Assembly (NCBI GenBank): GCA_013365325.1 | Contig: JABVXV010000231.1 | Coordinates: 38,714 to 102,713, forward strand | Direction: 5' to 3' | Source: Dipetalonema caudispina | Taxonomy: Eukaryota; Nematoda; Chromadorea; Rhabditida; Onchocercidae | Length of the DNA: 64,000 nucleotides | Shown here: one piece after another, positions 24,526 through 36,500 of the stretch | Layout: each line of letters opens with the position of its first letter | Numbering within the stretch: the first letter of the stretch is position 1 | Position numbers and translations under genes: made by a program | The notes under the pieces: generated by a model | The model's input: the letters and a program-made list of their open reading frames with translations, nothing else | The model's database searches: none | Told to the model about the DNA's origin: nothing

Positions 24526-27500
24526 CTAATCACGAGCTGACAACGGTGCTTTGGAAGTTAAATTTGTTGAAACTTTCTGTCCCTGTTGTTGTTGTTGTTG
24601 TTGTTGCAGTTGTTGACATAGTCTCCGTACCATTTCTTCTAGACGACGTCGTGATTTCTGTTCTCGATCAACTGTCTTATTTAATTGAAGTAATTCCTGG
24701 AAAAAAATTGGCTAAATTAAAAATTGTTTTTCTAATGTTTTATTTGAAAAAAAAAAAAAAAAAAAAACTTCTCACTTGTAATTCAACAAGCAAGAAATGG
24801 TGATGTTTGCATGTAGATTCCATATAGACAATCGAATTTTGCCTTAATGTTAGATAAGCTAATGACAATATATTCCAAAAAAAAAAGAAAAAATTAACCT
24901 TTTGTATATTATTGAGTTGATCTCTTAGCGCATACACTGTATCGACAAGACTTCTGCAAAAATTCAAATATATTATTTTACAATCTAATGATATGAATAA
25001 GATCAGATAGCTTTTTATTATTTTTTTCAAAAATGAAAGACCATTCCAGTATTACTTGCCATAATGGTAAATATTTACCGTTATGGCAAATAATACTTGA
25101 AATGCTCTTTCACTCTCTCAACATTTATAAGCAAAATTTAAGAGTGGATAGTTCGATGCAGAATTAAAGCCAACGATAAGCGTTTCAGACATTATGCATT
25201 CATTTATTTGAACTATCGGTTAGTCAGCTTAATTCATTTCTAAGATCATCTACTTGTGCTTTTCTTTGAATAAAGTAGAAATAATTGCAAGTTCAGACTC
25301 AAAGGTACGCTATTACATTATGCTCATCTATTATTAGTTCATTCGAACCATCGATAAACCGAAAGACAATTATTATTCTTTTTGGAAGAATGATACAAGG
25401 CCATTCCCCGAATGTAATCATGCTATTATCAGTGGTCACCCAATTTCAGTGATCCCAGCAGTTCATACTCTAATCAGTTCTAACCTCAAATCCGCAGTGA
25501 CTAGCAAGACGGTTAGCTGTATTAGGAATCTTATAATCATTCACTGGTTCACATATGGCTATAAAGCAACATGTAGATCGCATGAAATTCATAGCAGGAG
25601 GATAACATTGATACAGTCAAACCACCCCGCCCAATCTTATTGACGACTGCCGAAAATTCGAAAGTGATAGAAATAAATGAATTCAAATATTAAATTTCTG
25701 TCGAATATCTATCAAGATTTAGATTTGGAATTGAAAGAACATGAAAAATTGCTTTACTAATTTTTGTTTATTTCAATACTCACTTTTCCTTGACAACTAC
25801 TTGATCACCGATCATTTCTTCCACAAACATTTTTTCGTTTTCAGCAACAATCAACTGTGGTGCATCGTATTCGTGGACGGATGAAGACTGTGCTCCATTA
25901 CCGGCACGTTTTATTGGTAACATTGTTGAACTGTAACCTTCTATGATACGCAACAGAAATGCATCTTCCTGATCACCTTGCGATACTGAAAGAAAAAAAG
26001 TAACTTTTAAAAGCAAATCGAAACTTAATGAATTTCGTCAAGAAGATATTTTTTATTGAGGTTAAATTCTAACGATCGGATTTTAGAACTCACAGATGAA
26101 AAAAAGTAACGAACTCTCTTTTCGTAATTTGATACTTGTTTTCCTGGAATAATCAACGGCGTAATTGCCTCGAGCAGCTGGAAATGGTCGTAAGCAATAT
26201 CCAGAATACATTTTGGTTCGCTTCGAACGCGCGTCCTTTGTGCTTTCACTTTCATTACTTCCCTCGGGTAGCACCATTTCCAATTTATGATCAAATCGTA
26301 AACCCGGTGGAAGCCTGTAATATCTCATTTCTTATATATTATAGAAAATTGGAACTCAATTATAAAATTTGATGTAGAATGCGAACAGTAAATGAGCCAA
26401 ATTAAATATCAATTTTTTGTAAGCATTCTTCACGAATTATACTGAGCTGAATCTCGAAATAAAGCAATGGAAGTTATAGATAAAAAGAAAGTCTGATCAA
26501 TATTTGAAAGGATGAATAAACAAAATCGCAATAAATTGGAAAATAACAATAAACGAGAATTACAGTGAATTATCAGGGAAAGCGGTACCAAGAAATAAAG
26601 AAGCGATGTCATAAAAAAAATATGGAGAAAATACCAATAAGTTTGATATTAAAGTTAAAATTTGAATGATGTACAAAATCTCTGAAATTTCGGTATTTTA
26701 TAGAGAAGGTGAATAAGTAAGCGAGGTGACAAAATTTTAAAACACTCCAATAAATCTAAAATAAAACTGGCAATTGTAACTAAGGCAATTACCGGAAGCT
26801 GAAGAGAAACGAGTAGGAACAAAGCGGAAAAGAACAGTTAAAATAGGAAAACGGTGAGAAAGGCGATATGGAATCGATGCGAATAAATTACTTCAAAAAT
26901 TCAAAAAAAAGATGAGAAAAAAACCCTTGAGAAATTACGTTCCTGATGGTAATGTGAAAATTTACTTCCTAAAAATATCAATGGGCCAATGGAAAGTTCT
27001 CTTTTTCTTTCGTATATTCATATAATCAAAGGTAGGAAATTCAACACAAAAGTCAGTCAACAGTTTCAATAAAAAAAAAGTAGTCGTTTTTTAAGACAGC
27101 AAAATATCGTGCACAGGGAAAATGAAACTTACGCATTTCGTTTAGCATTGTCTGCTTTAATTGCTACCGGTAGTTGTGATATTTCTGCCTTACGAAGGGG
27201 CGATATTTCAGCCTGGAAAAAAATGAAGTGTTAATTAATTAGTACCAGTTATAAATGACAAGGGGCATTCCTACAATCTTCTTTGCAAGATTTGCTAATC
27301 CATTAAAGTTTTTAGCCTGATTTCAATTAAGAAATTTATTAATTTCACTGCGAAACTTGATTGGAATAGTATTTTTAAATGGCTATAATGATATTTGGTT
27401 TTCCATTGACAGTTCCTTAGCCCGGTTGTTGGCTTTCTTCATTCCATAGCACCAATGAAAATTCATCTATTTTCTGAAGGATTAAAATTGGATGCTAACA

Positions 27501-30500
27501 ATCGACTCACCAATTAAAGCATTTCAATATGCCTCAACTAGATGAAGTCAAACTGAAGAATAAAAACTAAGATAAAAAATAAAAAAACATAGTCACGCGA
27601 AAAATTATTGGAACAATTAAGAACTATTACATTAAAGTAACAACTATATCAAAGACAGGTTATTATCATCCAATCACATCTAACGAAAATTCATTGTTCA
27701 GATAGACATTTGCATTATATTTTGATAGTAATCAAAGCTCCCTACTATAATCTCTACTTAATAAATTACCTGGTAAATTAGCGAGTATTCACTTAGTCAG
27801 CTCCTACCAAATGAATTATTTTTTTAATAATAGAGGGACTGATTGTTTTATTAAATATTCTACTTTAAAATTGGCTATAACCATTTTTTTTGTTTCCTTT
27901 TCCGGCATATTTTATAATTCATCATTTACCGTTAAGTTTTTCAAGAGCGTAGGACTTCACAGAAAGCTGAAATTTGATGAAAACTTTCATACATCATCCA
28001 AAAGAATTACTCATCTTCCTTTTTTTGTTCGAATACCTAAATAGCATACCCAACGAATCCAAAAACACGATAAGCTTCTATTCTCAAAATCCAGATTTCT
28101 CAAACTTCTCAAAAACATTCACTGTTTCTCTATAGATTATTACAACCATTAAACGATAATATGGTAACTTTTTTAGATTCGTAACAAAACACAACAAACA
28201 AATAGTACATGTTTGGGATGATTAACTGTATTCTTGATACCAAAGCATGGAAAATGAAGCCAATGAAGACAGCACGTTGTAGTCGCTAGGCCATTATCCT
28301 CATCCGACATCGATCATTATGTCAATGAGCACATTCCACTACATACAATATTCATATAAATGTATCGCATATCCCTGGACATACTCCAGCTTTGCAAACA
28401 ATAACAATAGCAATAGTAACATATACGCTCATATGTTTTAATACTAAAAACAGTCATACGTACAAGATAAAGCCACTATAAAATTCCGATCATTCATGGA
28501 AAACTAAATGTCACCACTGAAAACTGATAAGCAATAAAGGTTCTGATAAGAGGAATGGAAATAATTTATAAGTTCATTAAAGATGCTATCTTCTGCTCTT
28601 TCACTTGTACAGTATGACGTAACAAAAAGCCGTCTCGAGAAAAAAAAGCTGCTTCCTGAATTTCCATTTTATGGAAACATTGGCCGCTTTTATTCGGAAT
28701 ACGTAAAATCAATACATTGTTATTGTTATACGGAATCCGCCACTGACTGTCCACATTATATGTGGTTAAAGTTTGGGACAAAATAATCTCCTTATATCTT
28801 TATCAGTAGAGCGATAAATCACTAACTCGACATAATTTCAAATATTTTGAAAGTCAAGATTATTTGAGTCTGCAAAATTTCATGTTTCACACTCTTGTTT
28901 AAGGATTTAAAATCAAATAAAGGCTGTAGTGAAAAAAAATTCATAGCCCCACATAACGACCATCAATCTTGAAAAAATTCAAGAAATACATTTAAGACGG
29001 GACAAATCGAATTGCAAACAAAAGATAGATAAATTTAAATTAAATTTCGATTATTTTAACTGAGACTAAATGGCTAGTCTAAACTGCCGCATATTAACAT
29101 GACGCGTTTCGAAATATCAGACCACTAAAACGTTATCCTCATCCATTACCACGGTATTTTAGATTTGCTTAATGTCACTGTCCCTTAAGATAACCAAAAA
29201 ATTCAAAAGTTAAAAGTAATACTGACCGACAAGAAATGTCATTCGAGCATGAGCTTATGCCTATAGCACTATCACCTCCAGCTGAAACAGATTATCGAAA
29301 AAAAAATATATATATATGTTATATATACGTATGTGTGTGTGAGGTGGGTGGTACGATCGGGGTAAGCTAATGCTTCTTTTTTTCTGATCAACGAAAGAAT
29401 AATATCAACAACAGTTTGAACTACCCCCAACACAGGCAAGCAATTTTCCATCCTAATTTCAGTTGTTTTTAATAAAATAAAATTTCACTCCCGCTCTTCC
29501 TGATATAGAAAAAAGAGGAGATATTAAGATTCTAATAGTAGTATGTATGATCTAATGTAAAAGAGTAATCAACTTAGAAAAAAAGAGCAATGAGATTCGT
29601 TAGATGATTTGATGCCTCATAATGATTTGAATAATTATGAAAATTAAGAATTATGGTTAGGTAGTGGATGAACAGACATGCGCGCTCTCCATACAAAATT
29701 GAGATAAAAGACACTCGGATATTCTCAGAATTGAAGATTTGAAAAGAAATCAATTCTAAAAAAGAAAGTTTTTTTTTCTTAATGTTAAAAGTTAGACTTG
29801 ATAATTCCTATTCCACTTTTTCCCATAATTAATCCACATTACACAATAAGTGCCCTATATATAAGTTTTCAAATTAGTAAAACGTCCCCGCTCTCAAATT
29901 ATCCGGACTACCTTGTCAATAAGTATTTTACATTTCCTGATGATGACCTGAGAGACACTTTCACGATTACAATCGTCAGATCGTAGAGTTAATTCTTCCA
30001 CCAGCTGAATAATCTTTCTACTCAAATACGAAGTGATCCTTGGTTAATTCAAACTATATCAATCTTCTAATTGAAACGGTATCATCGCCCATGAACGTTC
30101 GAGTGTGGTAACATTCAGTTAGCATTAGCTAATATGAAACTTTTGTGCCATAAAAAACACATAACTATTTAAAATTGGTGGAACGAAAAAGTGCACACCA
30201 ATTTTACATTCAAATGAAAAAGAAAAAAAAGACATTAAAATGAGGTTTGGTAGTAAATTGGCAGCTTGGGAAACAACACATATTTTATTTCTCTTTCCTT
30301 CGCCTCGTTGCCCATCACTCTCAACAATCCACCAAATTTGCCCATTGTGCTGATATTTCAAAAATCAATTATAAGTTATGCCCAATGTTAAGCAATAATA
30401 ATGTGTGATGCTTTCATTTTAAAAAACAAAAAAATATTATAATGTGAAAATTTCGATAGCATTCTATCTCTCACATTCTCGAAGTTATCAAAGAAGTTCC

Positions 30501-33500
30501 ACCAACTCATTTTCTCATAATGGGGATAATGGCTACAGTACGATGATAACGTACATGCAGCTTAAACTTAAAAACAATTCTTGACTTGCTGCTTTGTAAT
30601 TTGGAAAAAGTATAATAACAAATCGCTGGAAATCTACTTGATGAACGATAATTTAATAAATATGCAGCTAAACTGAACGCTCAATATCGTTGTCATAATT
30701 TAATAACGTAGCAATAATTAAAGTGCAATTTATAATAGTCTAATTGATGAGATACTATGAAGTACTTCTGATATCAAACTTTGAAAAAAAAATTGAAACA
30801 GAATTAATCAGTCTAAAATTCTAAACCAATTTGGCTGAATTATTCAAGAAGATACATATCTATGGGAGTGTGACGAGATATTATCTTATAAATTAATCTA
30901 CCATTTTACAACATTTTTGTAATCGTTCAATTTTTAGACGAATAGCGGATTGACTGATACAGGTATAAGCACCCATGTCTTACGGGAAATTCTGATTGCA
31001 AATGATATATGCATATGTCAAGAATCTGAATCATTATTGGAAAATGTATCATCAGCAAGCAATTAGCCATCTCACCGCATCTTTCTGATACAACTTTTTT
31101 CTCTGCTATCTGATGAGTGCAATCAATAGTGTTTCAGTCGTGCTAATCAAGATGGATGAACGTGTTAGGATTCGGCAAATTAGAAAGTTAGGGACGAGAT
31201 TTCGTTCAATTCAGTTCATATACAAGATTAGATTACTAACGCTGAAAAGATTAATACCATATAAATTTTTAATTGTATCGATATCATATTGTTCAATGCC
31301 ACCAAAAGTAGCTTATGATGACTAAATGTGATTTTACGCACAACATCCTGTCGTATATCTTCCAAAATACTTGAAACTTTCTACTCATCCTAATAACAAC
31401 TCATCCTCATAACAACTAACATGATTTAATGGCGAAATCATCACCACAAAGAAGCAAGATTTATAAATAAATTTTAGAAACAGTAAAGACGCTCTAACAC
31501 TTTATCAAGCTAATTTGGGCTGCTGACCAACATAACGATATAATTTTGAAGCCTCGTTGCCCAAGGGTGAGCTAAAAGTTTAAAAATTGGTTCCGCTCAA
31601 ATCATCCGCGATGTGTATTTATTGCAATCTAAAATATCAGAAAAAACTGCAATTGGCCAACATTACGATATCCGATGCATTTCTTTCACAAAACAGATGC
31701 AACTAATAAGACAAGATCAACCTTATGTCACTAAAGTATACTGTTTTTAGGTAATTAATATGAAGTTAGTGGAAAGATTTTTTGACTGAATAACAATGAT
31801 ACATTCCAATTCCTACCGCATTAGAAATTTGAAAAAGCAATTTATTCTTGAAAAAAGATCTGGAAATAGCATAAATTCAAATTAGAATAACTCCAAAATG
31901 TATTACCAATTCCAGGCTACCATGTTTGAGATCACACAGATGCCAAAACGGCTCAGTGGAGTAAATTGGTAAATGATATCCAGCCGAAATTTGATGTTGG
32001 AGAGAAAATTTCCAAGTGAGAAAGCAGAATCATCGAGTTTTGTTTGGGTTGACAAGACGAATGGTCCCCTAAGAACCAAAGAACAAGATTCAGATAAGCG
32101 TAATACGTGAAATCAACGATTTTCAAACAACCTCGCTCTACATTGTGGATAGCTTGAATTTAGGAAATTGAATATAGGAGACAACGAACAGATAGATAAA
32201 CAGAGGAAGGAATACAGCACACTTCTACTAGTCTTGAAAAAAAGGAGGCCATTTACAGTAAAAGAAGTTGTTGCGCGAATAGGACATTGAAAAGATGCTA
32301 AAATGTGTTGTACGAATAAAACAAAAAAATATTGAAAAGTATTTGATGAAATATATTTGGATATATTATCTCTACAGCAGTCGTCCTTTATATATTCAGT
32401 TAGACTCTAAGAAAGTTTAAATTCGAAACTAATTTAAATTTCATAACCGAATTCAAAAACCTACTTCATTTTCCTCAATCAATAAAAAATATTTGCTCGA
32501 GAAAACGGAAATAAATTAAATATGAAGGTGGAATGAAAAAACAACACAACAACTCCATTCTGCACTACTACCTTTGACCTGGTTATCTTGGTCTAACTAA
32601 CCCTCCATTATTTGTTTGCTTAAACAGTTAAAGGGCAATAATTGCATAATTCGAAGGAACAAATAGATGTCCACATTTAGATTTTTTGTACCCTTGAGGA
32701 AATAGCCAATAAGCCATTTCCAAATTCTGACAAGCCATTTTTGATGGTAGTGAGCATGTCGAGAATTTAAAGTCAAATCTTTCGTGAAATAGGGAAGTTT
32801 TCGCATAATCAGAAGATAAGGATAATTTGTAATACGGAATACCATAAAAAATTACTCCTCACTCTCAAAAAGAAGACAATTCTGGACACAGGTAATTTCA
32901 TCTAACATAATCCCTGTTCCTAAGTAGTACTTAACACTAATATTTTTTTAAAACCGCCTGCGCTAGCTTCTTTTCCTTCTTGCATTTTACATCGCTATCA
33001 AAGAAAATAATCAAATTGAACAAATTTCATTAACTAATAAAAGGCCAAAATAAGAAATAAATACTTCATTATAGCTCAAAAAATATATAAGTTTCACACG
33101 CAAAAATCAAAGCTGAGAGCAAAGCACGATTCTCTAACCATAAAATTTTTCGTGGAAGGTAATAAAAATCGGACAAGATATGATGAGACTTGGGAGAGCG
33201 GCCTATCATAGAGTCTTAAAATTTACGCCAGGAATTTCAGAAAAATGAAATAAGTTCAGTGGAAGCGAAAGTAGACTGGTTATACAGAGATATTCAAGAG
33301 GCATGCAATACGAAGAAACATAAATCATTCACAAAAAATTAGAAGAAGAAGGGAAAAAATCACTGAATACGAAAATATAGAAGGGAAAATGGAGATACGG
33401 GAAGTAAAAAAACATCTGCTATGTAAATTATAGTATCACCCTTTTTGCATGCACTACTTAAGATCGACGAAAAAAGTAAAAAAAAAAAAAGGAGCTACGG

Positions 33501-36500
33501 GTAAAAATGCTCCAGCTACTTATATTTCCTTCAGTAGCAGACAAACATCATCAACTATCTTCATCTATTATCATGATCATTATTGCTGTCATTACATCGT
33601 TATCATCATAGCCATCAACATCATGAGGAAGAAACATCCGGCTACACCCAGTATTCGGTTACAAGGAGGAAGATATGCCAGAACAGAAAAATATTGATCT
33701 GATAATGAAATGAGCATCGTGAAAGCAATTAAAATATTCCAGACGTCCATCTCAAAAAGATAGGATACTCAAAAGTATATATGCATCCTCCACCTCACTC
33801 ATGGAATTCAATATATTGGGAAATTATATCGTAGTTTGATAACATTTGACGATAATCGAGCACATCATCATGAAAGGATAAACATAAATAAGCGATCACA
33901 ACGATATCCAGAAAATCCAATACAACAGTGAAGATGGGAAAAAGGGATATCGTCATTTCTAACCGATGCCTTCTAAATTCACAAAAAAAAAAAAAGAAAA
34001 AAACTTTTAATGCATGAGAACACTGAAATAGAAATTAAGATAAATCCGCGTGAAAAGAAAAATGGATTGCATTTTGGAAGAGCATAATATGAATCGGATA
34101 CGTAAAGAAAATAAATCAGATTACAAAGTCATTAGATAGCCACCAATCCTTTTCATTTCATTTCACTAGAAATAATGTAGTTTGAATCAAAAAAAAAAAT
34201 TTCACTGTAGCAACTAATCAAGCAATTAAAAATAAGGATTTCATGCAATACCAAAACGACTCGTGAAATGCCAACCATTATTTTTTAAGATCCATAAGCA
34301 CAGCGAAAATCATTATACAGTCCTTTCGAAAATATTTTTTAAATGAATAAAAAAAAGACCTAGAATAGTTGAATTTCACGCAGGCAGAATAAAAGAAAGA
34401 AAAATTGGTCGCTTACAGTGACTAGGACAAAATTATGAGAGACCTTGAAGAAAAGTAACAGAAAATTAGAAGTCTCACTGTAAAAAATTGAAGTATCAAA
34501 TAATAAATAAATTTTATTTTAGTCGTCACAAAAAAATTATCAGGTTTTGAGATCTGCGCTTTGTAATTTTACTTTAACAAAACATAAATTTCCGTAAAAA
34601 GTTTTTTTTCAATCAAAAGTTATAAAATTAGCTCTAACTGCAGTAATTTATAATCTTCCGTCTAATTTTGATCACAATCTCCACCTATTTTATTCTTTGA
34701 AGTCTCTCATAATTTTCCTAATTTTAATCTATATCATCGCCACATATACCAAACATTCTTCAGTTTTTCTCCTTACCGATAATTATTATCAGAATTATTA
34801 TGAAAGTTTTTATCTCAATAATTGCCACCCATGTCTTGAAACTGAAATCGTACACAAATTTTGCAAAACTTATGCCTTACTGACCAGTAAAAAAGTGTAT
34901 ATTAGAATGTTAAACGGAACAAAACTAACCATATTGTGCATATTGCTTATATCGATTTTTTGAGGCCCAAAGGAAGAGATAAGGTCACAACAGTAATCGG
35001 TAACTGTTAAATTTGTGCAACATGAGAACGCTTCAATCCATCTCTGTAGTTCATCGTTTGACAAGAAGTTCATCGCTATTTCTGATGAACCATCAGCTTA
35101 AAAAAAATCGTCAGTAATCATTAAGGTTTCACAACAGGAATCAAAAACTTAGGGCAGAAAATTGAGGCAGGAGAATGAGCAAAACGACCTCAACTAGGAT
35201 ACTCTGTATGCCATAACAACAAAATGGATCGAATGGAAAATACGGAAAAGCACAATTTTTAACTAATTTCTAAAGAGATATTAAAGTTCAGACTAAGTTA
35301 AAGGTACAAGACGACTTGAACTAAATAACTAAATATCGAAAAGGCGTAGAATAACATGAATAAATGCTAAAGCAAGAGCTACATTACCAATAACAAAGCA
35401 GGACTTCCTGTTTTAGATTTTAAACATATAAAACAATTTGAAAGACTGAGGAAAACCCTAACACTGAAGGATTTTCGGTGTTGCATCTTACCTCCTTTTC
35501 TACTCCCTTCCACTCCCCTTAACTTTCCACTGCTATCTTCATCTCCTGTTTTCGTTTCGCTCTTTCCTTTCCCAAAAGAAGTTCAGAATTGAAAAAAATA
35601 AATGAATAAATCATAACAAATACAAATTATTGGCTTTTCATATCATTGTTCATAAAAAATTCCGCCTTTTACTGTTAACAGAAAGCGACAGTAAAATGAA
35701 AGTTAAACAAAACTGCTGAAAAACCCACAGATATCAACCCTAAGTACCAATACTGTGATGAGGAGATGCATAGAACTAGTAAATTTTTCTTTCATGAACA
35801 GGTTATTACCACGTAGAATAGAACATATCTTCTGAGATACATGATGCTAAGTATCAAGTCATTTCCATTAATTTACAGCTAAGTTTAATTCTGAAGGAAT
35901 ACCATTGTAAAGAATCAATGTTGCTTTATTCTCCGCCTTCTTTAAAGTCAGTTTGTCGAGAGAGATTTTCTTCTTCATTATATATGAATTTACATTTGAG
36001 GTGATCTCGAGAATAAGTATCGTCGTTGGGAACAATATTACACATCTGAAAATAGATTTAGTTGCACTCTTATCTGGTTGGTCACTTTCCTGCTTATAAT
36101 AACTTAAAATTTCTTTTTGCTGCATTTCATCTTTTTCTGTGAACTATCGAAAAACGTAACAGCTGTATTCGTGGGAACAAAAAACGAGAACATGAACAAC
36201 TCGAAATAATCAGTACCTCTACCAAAAATAAAGTGAAGGATGAAAATATGCAAAATCTATACTATATTACAAATATAACACATTCTGAGAAGCAATAAAC
36301 CTACCAACAATCAATAATCTTCACAAAAACGAGAACGTTTGCTTCTCTATTTCATCTTTTCAAAGACTTCGAAAAATTACCTATCACAAGATAATTCTTC
36401 TTCAGTAGAAGCCTTTATATCATCCACAGAAACAATACTCATATATAAAACTTCTCCGAGTTTTTCCAATTCTTCCGGTAGCAAACCATCAATAGACCCG

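Noticed and set aside
24507..24803. Plus-strand 98-aa frame with a valine run
   Set aside because: Antisense to the last PIX exon; the valine run is the complement of the CAA (Gln) repeat.
34697..34963. Plus-strand 88-aa hydrophobic frame
   Set aside because: AT-rich chance frame partly antisense to PIX exon 9.
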